Shown here: piece by piece, positions 1 to 6,922 of the stretch
How positions within the stretch are numbered: position 1 is the first letter of the stretch
How the letters are laid out: every line of letters begins with the position of its first letter
Origin: CAYSIX01 sp964431205
GTDB lineage: Bacteria > Planctomycetota > Phycisphaerae > Phycisphaerales > Phycisphaeraceae
NCBI GenBank assembly: GCA_964431205.1
Contig: CAYSIX010000055.1
Coordinates: 1 to 19,708 of the forward strand
Reading direction: 5' to 3'
Length of the DNA: 19,708 bases
Notes under the pieces: generated by a model
Database searches by the model: none
Told to the model about the DNA's origin: nothing
Seen by the model: only the letters and a program-made list of their open reading frames with translations
Position numbers and translations under genes: made by a program

Positions 1-1327
1 GGCCACGGCGTACGGGCTGGCGCTGCAGGGGCTGGGGCTGGAGCGTGTGTCGGCGAACGTGATGCCGGCGCACATCGTCAAGCAGCGGATGTGGCGGGCC
101 AAGCAGCCCTGGACGATCGCGGCCGCCGCCTGCTTCGCCGCCGCGACGGGCGTCTACGCTTACCGACACTTCGCCGCGGTCTCGGCCTACGAGCGCACCT
201 ACGAGCAGCACCAGGCTCAGATCACCAGCGTGGTCAATCGGGCCGAGGGCTTCGTCCGCAAGCTGAACGAGACGGCGTCCGAGGCCAACCCGAAGGTGCG
301 ACTGGAAAACCTGCAGCGGATGCTGGACTACCGGGACCTGTGGCCGAAGATCATGCAGGACATCAGCCTGGCGGCGGCGGCACTGGAGCCGCAGCCCGAG
401 CTGCTCACGGCCGAATACGACAAGGCCAAGCAGATCCCGCGGACCGAGCGGCGGCGGATCTTCATCGACGAGATTCAGTCCGAGTATCTTTCCGCCGCGT
501 CTGCCGGTTCCGCGGGGCGAGGCGGCGCGCGGTCTCCTCAGGAGCTGCTCAGTCAGACCTACACCGCGGACACCTTCTGGGCGGAGGGCGGAGCCGATGC
601 GCCGCCGCCCGAGGAAGGCGAGGAGCCGGTGGCCGGCGAAGCTGACAGCGATGACGACTCGGTGGACCTCGACAGCCTGACCACCCCGCGCTTCCGCATC
701 ACGGTTCGGGGCACGACGCCCTATGGCCAGGCCGCTCAACTCCTGAGCCAGAGCTTCATCAAGTGGCTCCAGGACAACAAGAGCCGTTCCGATCGCCCCT
801 ATCGCGTGCTGGTGGACCCGGAAACGGCCATCACGTCGTTGAACCGCGTGGGCGAGAGCGACGAGGCCGGCCGATCACGCGAGCGCGGTCGAGGATACGA
901 AGGCGGCTTCGGTGGCGATCCGTATTCGGGCGGTTACGGCGGCTCGCCTTACGGCGAGGGCGGCTTCGGCGGCGACCCCTACGGCGGCGGGTATGGCGGC
1001 GATCCCTACGGCGGCGGGCGCGTCGGGCGCGTCGGTCGCACGCAGGTCGGCGAGATCCTCCCTCAGCGGCCGTTCGCCGACGAGGACCGAAGCACCGATT
1101 CACGCTTCGAGATCAACTGGGTCGTCGAGCTGCTGCCGCCCGACCGGGCCCGTGACCGCGAGCGGCTCGAAGAGCGACTCGCCCCCGAGGAACCCGAGCC
1201 CCCCGCTCAGGTCCGACAGGAACCGGCCTCGCCCGAGGACGAATCGCCCGCCACCCCGCGGCACAATGAGCAGGCCGTCATCCCCGCACGCGACGGGTCC
1301 GCCAAGGACCAGGAGGTGTCATCGTGA
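1..1327 (+). CDS. pilM: PilM-like type IV pilus protein, C-terminal part with extracytoplasmic extension (5' partial)
   Basis: The frame is open from base 2 to the TGA at 1325-1327 (441 residues visible), so the gene starts outside the window. The first residues read ATAYGLALQGLGL, the usual last helix of the actin-like PilM fold, followed by a basic stretch and one membrane segment at about visible residues 37-57. An extracytoplasmic region follows with a coiled-coil-like start, an acidic linker (about 205-225), a beta-rich piece (FRITVRGTTPYGQ), a Gly/Tyr/Asp-Pro repeat (about 301-340) and a Pro/Glu-rich tail. In other bacteria PilM is a cytoplasmic protein that pairs with membrane protein PilN. 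Here the two roles seem to be joined in one chain; this is inference, since only the PilM tail is in view. The next gene overlaps it by GTGA. A GTG at 47 is an internal codon, not the start. Confidence 0.7.
   Translation, partial: ATAYGLALQGLGLERVSANVMPAHIVKQRMWRAKQPWTIAAAACFAAATGVYAYRHFAAVSAYERTYEQHQAQITSVVNRAEGFVRKLNETASEANPKVRLENLQRMLDYRDLWPKIMQDISLAAAALEPQPELLTAEYDKAKQIPRTERRRIFIDEIQSEYLSAASAGSAGRGGARSPQELLSQTYTADTFWAEGGADAPPPEEGEEPVAGEADSDDDSVDLDSLTTPRFRITVRGTTPYGQAAQLLSQSFIKWLQDNKSRSDRPYRVLVDPETAITSLNRVGESDEAGRSRERGRGYEGGFGGDPYSGGYGGSPYGEGGFGGDPYGGGYGGDPYGGGRVGRVGRTQVGEILPQRPFADEDRSTDSRFEINWVVELLPPDRARDRERLEERLAPEEPEPPAQVRQEPASPEDESPATPRHNEQAVIPARDGSAKDQEVSS
902..1020 (+). repeat. Gly/Tyr/Asp-Pro codon repeat in the first gene
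   Basis: Near-tandem units encode GGFGGDPYSGGYGG, GSPYGEGG, GGFGGDPYGGGYGG and GGDPYGGG. The unit is about 24-30 bases with silent differences between copies, so selection acts on the protein repeat rather than on DNA identity. The same peptide unit recurs in the next two genes. Confidence 0.85.
1311..1318 (+). promoter_or_regulatory. Ribosome binding site for the second gene
   Basis: AGGAGGTG lies five bases before the GTG at 1324 and inside the end of the upstream reading frame. It fixes GTG 1324 as the start and implies translational coupling through the GTGA overlap. Confidence 0.75.
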
Positions 1328-2766
1328 GATACGTCATCGCTTGGGTCAAGGCGAACCCCTGGACGCTGGCCTCGGCCCTGGTCGTGCTGGTCTGCCTGGG
1401 GATCAATGGCTGGCTCTTCAGTGCCGGCAGCGCCTTCCGTGAGAAGCTCGAGGCCCGATCCCGGGAGATCCAGAAGATCCGCGGCTACATGAGCCGACCG
1501 GTCGAGGTGCCCGCCGACAAACCCAACGCCCCGCCCGAGACCGTCAACACGGTCGTGAATACGATGGTGATCGACCAGCTCTCGGCGATCTACGGCAAGA
1601 TCAACGATGAGTACGAGAAGCTCTTCAAGCTTGCGGTCGAAGTCAACCAGCAGAACCACGAGGTCCTGGCCGAGGGCCTGTTCCCGTCCACGGACAACCC
1701 GGGCCTGCCGTTTGACGCCCGCCAGATGTACGTCAACGCCTTCGAGCAGATCCTCAGGCCCTACGACCCCGACGTTTCCGGGCCACGCCTCAACGCCGGC
1801 ATGCCCCCCACCCAGGAGGAGATCGGCTTTACGCTGCAGCAGTTCGAGGAAGGCTATGTCGAGATGCGTAACGGCCAGCTCACCCCCCAGGAGCGGGACG
1901 AGCTGGAGGAAGAGAAAAAGAAGCGGCTGATCGAGATCCTGCGCGGCCGCGCCGAGAGCCTCAACCTCTACGCCATCCCCGACCGGCGCTCGCAGGAGTT
2001 CCCCTTCCAGATCGCCGCCTGGGCGGGGCAGGACCGCCCCGAGATGTACCAGCTCTGGGAGGGCCAGCTCGAGCTATGGATCCAAGAGGACATCGCCCGG
2101 GCGATCGCGATCGCCAACCGTGTGACGGACGCGAACGCCAACATCATCAACGCGCCGGTCAAGCGGCTGCTGAAGGTCGAGGTCATTCCCGGGTACGTGG
2201 GCCTGCACACGCTGGGCGGAGCCGTGGGTCAGCCGGGTTCGACGCGCGGCTCGACCGGCGCGCAGCGCGGCGACGGCTCGTATCCCCCACCCTTCGGTGG
2301 GCTGACCAACGACGTGGACCAGCGGGTGTCGGACAACTTCCACGTCGGGCCGACCGGCCGCGTGTCCAACGCGCTGTACGACGTCCGCCACGCCCGCGTG
2401 GTCGCGGTCGTGGACTTCCAGAAGCTGCCCGAACTCTTCCGCGCCCTGAGCCGGGTCAACTTCATGACCGTCCTGAACATGCAGGTCACCGACGTGGACG
2501 AGTACGACGCGCTGGCGGAGGGATTCGTCTACGGCTCGTCGGACGCGGTGGAAGTGGACATGGTGATCGAGACGCTGTGGATGCGTGAGTGGACCGAGCC
2601 GCTCATGCCGGACAAGACCAGAGAGTACGTGGGTATCGATGAACCGGAAGAGCCGGCCCAGCAGCAGTTTGACGACCCATATGGCGGCTACGGCGATCCA
2701 TACGGTGGGTACGGCGGCTATGGCGGGGATCCGTACGGCGGCGGGTACGGCCCGCCGGCGCCGTGA
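1324..2766 (+). CDS. Single-pass membrane protein of a pilus/secretion-like operon, PilN/PilO position
   Basis: This 480-residue protein starts with GTG behind a strong AGGAGGTG and overlaps the previous stop by four bases. It has a short cytoplasmic N-terminus, one membrane helix (about residues 13-33) and a large extracytoplasmic region. The early part is helical and charged; later there is a compact segment (VVAVVDFQKLPELFRALSRV, about 360-380) that resembles in style the ferredoxin-like domain of PilO. The last 31 residues are the same DPYGG-type repeat as in its neighbours. I do not recognise a named family. Position after a PilM-like gene and the topology suggest an inner-membrane assembly-platform component analogous to PilN or PilO; that is inference from context. 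The next gene starts 76 bases downstream. Confidence 0.72.
   Translation: MRYVIAWVKANPWTLASALVVLVCLGINGWLFSAGSAFREKLEARSREIQKIRGYMSRPVEVPADKPNAPPETVNTVVNTMVIDQLSAIYGKINDEYEKLFKLAVEVNQQNHEVLAEGLFPSTDNPGLPFDARQMYVNAFEQILRPYDPDVSGPRLNAGMPPTQEEIGFTLQQFEEGYVEMRNGQLTPQERDELEEEKKKRLIEILRGRAESLNLYAIPDRRSQEFPFQIAAWAGQDRPEMYQLWEGQLELWIQEDIARAIAIANRVTDANANIINAPVKRLLKVEVIPGYVGLHTLGGAVGQPGSTRGSTGAQRGDGSYPPPFGGLTNDVDQRVSDNFHVGPTGRVSNALYDVRHARVVAVVDFQKLPELFRALSRVNFMTVLNMQVTDVDEYDALAEGFVYGSSDAVEVDMVIETLWMREWTEPLMPDKTREYVGIDEPEEPAQQQFDDPYGGYGDPYGGYGGYGGDPYGGGYGPPAP
2671..2763 (+). repeat. Gly/Tyr/Asp-Pro codon repeat at the 3' end of the second gene
   Basis: Encodes DDPYGGYGDPYGGYGG then YGGDPYGGGYG as the extreme C-terminus. 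Copies differ in silent positions (ccatatgg, ccatacgg, ccgtacgg). Confidence 0.85.
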
Positions 2767-2827
2767 CGCCACCGAACCGGCGACGGCCGGGCCACGGGTG
2801 CGACGTGATTCGTGCAGACCCTGAAAC

Positions 2828-2833
2828 GAGGTG
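2828..2833 (+). promoter_or_regulatory. Ribosome binding site deciding the start of the third gene
   Basis: GAGGTG is followed by nine bases and ATG 2843. It overlaps the alternative GTG start at 2831, which has no comparable site at a suitable distance, so ATG 2843 is preferred. Confidence 0.65.
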
Positions 2834-2842
2834 TACGCAGCG

Positions 2843-4888
2843 ATGAAAACCTCTGACATCAACTTTTTCCAACGCCACGTCGAGAAGATCGTCCTGGGCG
2901 TGATGGTCCTGCTCTCTCTGGCGATCGTGGTCTTCTTCGTGGCGGGGAACCCGTACACGATCGAGGCCAACGGCCGCAGCGTCGCGCCGGACGAGCTCGA
3001 GGCGCAGATCGCTGAGGTCGCCCAGCAGCTCGACCAGCGCCTCAAGCAGCCCAGCACGCTCGCCGAGGTGCAGATCCCCGATTACACGCAGCAGTTCCGT
3101 GAGCGTCGCCAGGCGGCGATCGCGCAGGAGCTGACGATGCCGGTGCCGTTGAAGTGGGCGGGCCTCGACGCGGAGCTGGACGTCAGCAGCGGCGACATCC
3201 CGCCATACGACCTGCCCCGTCCGCCGGTCCCGTCCGAGGTGGCGGTCCGCACCGGCTACGGGATGCTGGGCGATCAGGAGAACCGTCAGGTGGAAGAGCA
3301 GCTGGTCCGGTTGATCGGCAGCCGGCGTCCGCTCGACTTCCAGTACGTCAGCGTGGGGGGCAAGTTCAACATGGAAGAGTGGGAGCAGCGGCTCAAGCGG
3401 AACACGGAGAACCCGGTGCCGGAGCTGTTCTGGCGGGCGAAGCTCGGGATCGCGTCGGTGTACCTGCAGCGTCAGAAGCTGGACCCGGCCACGGGCGAGT
3501 GGGGCCCGGTGGAAACGGTCGCGCCGTTGCCCGGCTCGCCGGACGTGCTGCCGACCGAGCAGCGGGATTGGAGCATGAGCGAGGCCGAACGCGTCCTGCA
3601 GACGATCAAGGCCGTACAGGAGCAGGTGGCGCGCACGCCGTTTCCGAACCTCGCCCAAGGCGGGCTCTGGCAGGCGCCCACGGGTGAATCGAAGCAGTTG
3701 ACGGCCGAGGACTACAAGGAGCTGATGAGCCTTCAGGAACGGATCAAGAACCTCGAGTCACAGGTGGAGGCGGCCCAGGAGCGGTTACGCCGGGTACAGG
3801 AGCGCGAGCAGTCGCGTCCCGACCCGCGGCGTGAACGGCCGACCCGGCCGGGGCCCTCCCCGCGCGCGGGTGCCGGCGATCCCTACGGCGGCGGTTACGG
3901 AGGGGACCCGTACGGTGGTGAGGGTGGCCGTGCCACGCGTGCGCCGCGCGCCACCCAACGCGAAGCACGGCAGCCGCAGTCGCAGACCGAGCAGCTTCAG
4001 GAGCAGATCGAACGGCTCAATCAGCAGCGCCAGGAAGCCGTCATCAAACGGGACGAGCTGCTCGGCATCGAGAGCGACGTGCTCAGCGGTCGCTCGGGGC
4101 GGATCAGTCAGTACCCCGGCGTGCCGGGTGAGGGAGGATACGACCCGTACGGCGGTGAGTTCGGTGGATATGGCGGCTACGGTGGAGACCCTTACGGCGG
4201 CGGTTATGGCGGGGGCTACGGCGACCCGTACGGCGGCGGGTTCGATCCCTACTCCGGTCGCCGGGCCGACCGGCGCGGGGACGGCCAACAGCAGCCACCG
4301 GCGCAGGACACCGCCGAAGTCACCGTGTGGGCTCATGATCTTACCGTCGAGCCCGGGGCGACTTACCGCTATCGTCTGGTGGTGGCGGTGATCAACCCGC
4401 TGTTCCGACAGCACCGCGTTGCCGAGGAGCAGAAGCAGCAGTTCTTCGACAAGCTGGCGCTCGGGCCGGACCCCGAGGAACTGGCATCGACCCCTTGGAC
4501 CGAGCCGGTCACCATCGACCCGCGGACGACGTTCTTCTTCGTCTCGGGCAACGCCCAGTCGCAGAACGCGACGGTCGAGGTGTGGAAGCTGTACGAGGGT
4601 CGCTGGCGGAGCAAGGAGTTCGACGTGCAGCCGGGTGACCCGATCGGCGGGGAGGCGGAAGTGGACGGGACGCGGATCGACATGCGCGTCGACGCCGTGG
4701 TCGTGGACCTGACCAGCGAGACTCAGTCGGGCAGCGGCCGAAGCAGCGACACGCGGATGCTGTACCTTGAGCCGGGAGCCCCGATCATCCGCGGTCGCTC
4801 GCTCAGTGAGGATCAGGACAGCCAGATGCGGACCCGCCTGCAAGGCGAGGCGGCGATCGCCGAACAGCGCCTCGCGGCGACGTTCTGA
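2843..4888 (+). CDS. Large membrane-anchored coiled-coil protein with DPYGG repeats, pilus/secretion-like operon
   Basis: The protein has 681 residues from ATG 2843; GTG 2831 would add four. After the N-terminus MKTSDINFFQRHVEKIVLG comes one membrane helix (about 17-34). The extracytoplasmic part contains charged helical regions, a predicted coiled coil (about 292-322), a first DPYGGGYGGDPYGG block (about 346-360), a second Gln/Glu-rich coil (about 379-409), a longer Gly/Tyr block (about 430-472) and a beta-rich C-terminal domain with PGATYRYRLVVAVINPLF (about 504-521). The C-terminal domain looks like one I associate with unnamed planctomycete proteins. Function is unknown; by position it could bridge the inner-membrane platform to the outer envelope as PilP does. 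It closes the three-gene block; no clear terminator follows. Confidence 0.72.
   Translation: MKTSDINFFQRHVEKIVLGVMVLLSLAIVVFFVAGNPYTIEANGRSVAPDELEAQIAEVAQQLDQRLKQPSTLAEVQIPDYTQQFRERRQAAIAQELTMPVPLKWAGLDAELDVSSGDIPPYDLPRPPVPSEVAVRTGYGMLGDQENRQVEEQLVRLIGSRRPLDFQYVSVGGKFNMEEWEQRLKRNTENPVPELFWRAKLGIASVYLQRQKLDPATGEWGPVETVAPLPGSPDVLPTEQRDWSMSEAERVLQTIKAVQEQVARTPFPNLAQGGLWQAPTGESKQLTAEDYKELMSLQERIKNLESQVEAAQERLRRVQEREQSRPDPRRERPTRPGPSPRAGAGDPYGGGYGGDPYGGEGGRATRAPRATQREARQPQSQTEQLQEQIERLNQQRQEAVIKRDELLGIESDVLSGRSGRISQYPGVPGEGGYDPYGGEFGGYGGYGGDPYGGGYGGGYGDPYGGGFDPYSGRRADRRGDGQQQPPAQDTAEVTVWAHDLTVEPGATYRYRLVVAVINPLFRQHRVAEEQKQQFFDKLALGPDPEELASTPWTEPVTIDPRTTFFFVSGNAQSQNATVEVWKLYEGRWRSKEFDVQPGDPIGGEAEVDGTRIDMRVDAVVVDLTSETQSGSGRSSDTRMLYLEPGAPIIRGRSLSEDQDSQMRTRLQGEAAIAEQRLAATF
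3875..3924 (+). repeat. First DPYGG codon repeat of the third gene
   Basis: Two adjacent units encode GDPYGGGYGGDPYGGE between two coiled-coil segments. Confidence 0.8.
4132..4255 (+). repeat. Second DPYGG codon repeat of the third gene
   Basis: About five units encode YDPYGGEFGGYGG, YGGDPYGGGYGG, GYGDPYGGG and FDPYSG immediately before the C-terminal beta-rich domain. Confidence 0.85.
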
Positions 4889-5128
4889 CCCGCGGCTGGA
4901 CTCGATTGGTCGCGAGGGTCCGCGGCGGTCGGTGAGCTTGCTTGTTGGCCGCGACGACCGCGCGACCGGTACCACCGCGCCAGACGGAAGCCCTTCGGCA
5001 GCGTCGTCGCTGGTCCCCGAGCCGGGCGGATCGTTAGCTCCAACAAGATGGCCGCTCCTTTCTCGGGCGGTGCCGCCGCGGCGTTCGTCGTGGCCGCCCG
5101 GCCCTTCACCCTTCGGCGAGTGCCAGGC
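4889..5128. other. Intergenic stretch, nothing convincing seen
   Basis: These 240 bases between the pilus-like block and the small gene contain no believable reading frame, tRNA or terminator. CCGCGG occurs twice near the left end but is a short self-palindrome in GC-rich DNA. Confidence 0.5.
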
Positions 5129-5404
5129 ATGATCACCGAGGCCGATATTGACCGCCTCCGGAGCGAGCTGGAACGGCTGCGTGATGCCTACGTTCAGGGG
5201 CAGTTGGACGACCAGCGGTTATGGCGACTGATGCAGGCGGCCAACGACCTGTCGCTTCAGGCGGCGGGCTCGCCGTTGGGCCCGACCGTACAAGTCGTCT
5301 GTCGGCTGCTGCAGGCGATGTGGACGACCACGCGTCAGCAGGGCCGACTCGATCGGATGTCCCAGGCGCTGCCGAGCACGCGGGCGGCCCCCGTCGCGGG
5401 CTGA
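5129..5404 (+). CDS. Small helical hypothetical protein (91 aa)
   Basis: I take ATG 5129 as the start because the protein from there (MITEADIDRLRSELERLRD) has coherent composition, while the upstream extension to ATG 5048 reads as low-complexity Ala/Arg/Pro. It is charged and helical: a leucine-spaced amphipathic helix at about residues 6-22, a second at about 30-45, and a third around VVCRLLQAMWTTTRQQ. No signal peptide or membrane segment is visible. Codon choice (GC-rich third positions) matches the neighbours, which argues for a real gene. The ribosome binding site is weak. The TGA lies in the loop of a perfect hairpin. I do not recognise a family and the gene has no obvious functional partner here. 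Confidence 0.55.
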   Translation: MITEADIDRLRSELERLRDAYVQGQLDDQRLWRLMQAANDLSLQAAGSPLGPTVQVVCRLLQAMWTTTRQQGRLDRMSQALPSTRAAPVAG

Positions 5405-5423
5405 CTCGCCCGCGACGGCGTTT
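5391..5423 (+). terminator. Hairpin overlapping the stop codon, probable terminator
   Basis: CCGTCGCGGGC (5391-5401) and GCCCGCGACGG (5408-5418) form a perfect 11-bp stem with a six-base loop TGACTC that contains the TGA. Only three T follow (5421-5423), so intrinsic termination may be modest. It sits between convergent genes and could act on either strand. Confidence 0.6.
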
Positions 5424-5487
5424 CCACGCGGGGACGCCAGGGACGATCGCAGGTGATGCAGGCGGCGCGGTCCGGCCGCGTTGGCCG

Positions 5488-5937
5488 TCAACCGGCGCGT
5501 GCGATCGCCTCGAGCACCGTCTGCTTCATCTGCTTGCGGTCCTGATCGCCGGTCAGCTTGCCGAGCACGGCGCGGGGGTTGGCGTCGAAGACCAGCAGGA
5601 ATCCCGTCTTGCCGCTACGGTCGACCCAAGCCTCATCGATGCCGAGCGTAGCGGCGAGGAACTCCGCCTGCTGACGGGTCGTTCGGTTGGTCAGGTCGAG
5701 CGTCAGGAACAGGACCGGCTCGCCATCGAGCTGATTGCGCAGGTCTTCCATCACCGGGCCCATCGCCTTGCAGGTACCGCACCAGTCGGCGTGGAACTTG
5801 ACCACGAGGACCCGCGGTGAGGCGGGCGCGGCGGTTGAGCTTTCATCGCGGCCGATCATCGGCGTCGATGCCAGCAGAACGACGGCAAACAGGGCAACGG
5901 CACGCGTCCCTATCGAACGGGGATGGGACTGGGCCAT
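5488..5937 (-). CDS. Exported thioredoxin-like protein
   Basis: The 149-residue product starts at ATG 5937 behind a good AAGGAG site (complement of 5945-5950, seven-base spacer). Longer upstream frames would run into the divergent bioD and are not coding in style. The N-terminus has a basic stretch, a hydrophobic core (about residues 13-28) and a polar Ser/Ala/Pro linker, which reads as a Sec signal or anchor. The thioredoxin fold follows with FHADWCGTCKAMG, giving active-site cysteines 53 and 56. The segment that normally carries the cis-proline reads SGKTGFLLVF, with no proline at the expected place. It would act outside the cytoplasm as a disulfide reductase or oxidant, or as a partner of a cytochrome maturation or resistance system. 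Substrate is not evident from the neighbours. Confidence 0.8.
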   Translation of the reverse strand: MAQSHPRSIGTRAVALFAVVLLASTPMIGRDESSTAAPASPRVLVVKFHADWCGTCKAMGPVMEDLRNQLDGEPVLFLTLDLTNRTTRQQAEFLAATLGIDEAWVDRSGKTGFLLVFDANPRAVLGKLTGDQDRKQMKQTVLEAIARAG

Positions 5938-5944
5938 GGCGGTT

Positions 5945-5950
5945 CTCCTT
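5945..5950 (-). promoter_or_regulatory. Ribosome binding site of the thioredoxin-like gene
   Basis: AAGGAG on the minus strand, seven bases before ATG 5937, decides the start against longer frames. Confidence 0.75.
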
Positions 5951-5967
5951 CTTGAACCTGTGCCGGC

Positions 5968-5987
5968 GAGCGGATGTCGATCCGCTC
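5968..5987. promoter_or_regulatory. Perfect 8-bp inverted repeat between divergent genes, possible operator
   Basis: GAGCGGAT, four bases (GTCG), then ATCCGCTC. It lies 31 bases upstream of the thioredoxin-like start and 86 upstream of bioD. No T-run follows on either strand, so it is not a usual terminator. It could bind a dimeric regulator or form a leader hairpin of the minus-strand mRNA. It does not resemble the BirA operator. Confidence 0.35.
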
Positions 5988-6073
5988 CCAATAGATCACC
6001 GTGCTCTGCCGACGGGTATTCCCGCCCGGCGGGTGCCGGATCGATAGCCGTCAGCGGGGCGAGTTGACGTACC

Positions 6074-6907
6074 ATGACCGGCATGATGCCGCAGGCCTTC
6101 AGCCTGACCAAGCCGGGGCTGTTCATCACCGGGACCGACACCGGGGTGGGCAAGACGGTGGTGAGCTGCGCGATCGCGACGGCGTTGCGTCGTCAGGGGC
6201 GAATCGAGCGGGTGGGGGTGTGCAAGCCGTTCGCGACGGGCTGCCGGCGGACACGCGAGGGGCTGGTCAGCGAGGATGCCGAGGCGTTGGCGCACTTCGC
6301 CGATTGCCGCCAGCCGTTACCGATCATCAACCCGATCCGCTTCGCGGCGGCGCTGGCGCCGGCGGTGGCGGCCGAGCAGGCGGGCAGGGGGATCGACTGG
6401 CCCGAGCTGGTGCGCTGTCTCGGCGTGCAGGACACCGAGAGCGACGTGTTGCTGGTCGAGGGCGTCGGCGGCGTGATGGTGCCGCTCGACCCGACACAGC
6501 CACGCGTGACCGTGCTGGATCTGGCCGCGAGTCTGGATTACCCCGTTGTGGTGGTGGCGCGGAGCGGGCTGGGCACGCTGAACCACACGGCGATGACGGT
6601 GCGGCTGCTCGAGGGGGCGGGATGTCGCGTGGCGGGGCTGGTGATGAACGGCTACGACGCGGACGAGGCGAGGTCGTCGGACGTCTCGATGGCGTCGAAC
6701 CGGACGTGGCTGGGCAAGCTGACGGGGGTGGAGGTGTTGGCGGTGGTGCCGCGCGTGGAGCCGGTGGCGGCGGCCGTGGGCACGGGCAGGCTGGACGCGG
6801 CGGTGATCGAGGCGGTGGCGCAGGCGTTCTGGGCGGAGATCGTGGCGCCGCCGCGATCAACGCGGCGGCGGCACGGGCGGGTCACCGGGCGTGCTCGCCA
6901 CCGTTGA
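6074..6907 (+). CDS. bioD: Dethiobiotin synthetase BioD
   Basis: The 277-residue protein carries the BioD P-loop GTDTGVGKT (residues 20-28), the conserved KPFATGC stretch where family members bind the diamino substrate, PIRFAAALAPAVAA in the ligand-binding region, and VEGVGGVMVPL in the nucleotide-binding core. BioD carries out the ATP- and CO2-dependent ring closure of 7,8-diaminopelargonate to dethiobiotin, the step before biotin synthase. Length is slightly above the usual 220-240 because of an Arg-rich C-terminal tail after about residue 255. ATG 6074 is used; ATG 6083 and 6086 are close alternatives, and no strong ribosome binding site distinguishes them. No other bio gene is adjacent. 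It is divergent from the thioredoxin-like gene and convergent with the AsmA-like gene, 15 bases between stops. Confidence 0.92.
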   Translation: MTGMMPQAFSLTKPGLFITGTDTGVGKTVVSCAIATALRRQGRIERVGVCKPFATGCRRTREGLVSEDAEALAHFADCRQPLPIINPIRFAAALAPAVAAEQAGRGIDWPELVRCLGVQDTESDVLLVEGVGGVMVPLDPTQPRVTVLDLAASLDYPVVVVARSGLGTLNHTAMTVRLLEGAGCRVAGLVMNGYDADEARSSDVSMASNRTWLGKLTGVEVLAVVPRVEPVAAAVGTGRLDAAVIEAVAQAFWAEIVAPPRSTRRRHGRVTGRARHR

Positions 6908-6922
6908 TCGTCGCAGGTCGGG

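Noticed and set aside
47..1327. GTG 47 as the start of the first gene
   Set aside because: The frame is open to the window edge and the residues before it match the end of PilM; the gene is truncated by the window.
5048..5404. ATG 5048 as start of the small gene
   Set aside because: The added 27 residues are low-complexity Ala/Pro/Arg without coding character; ATG 5129 begins the coherent helical protein.
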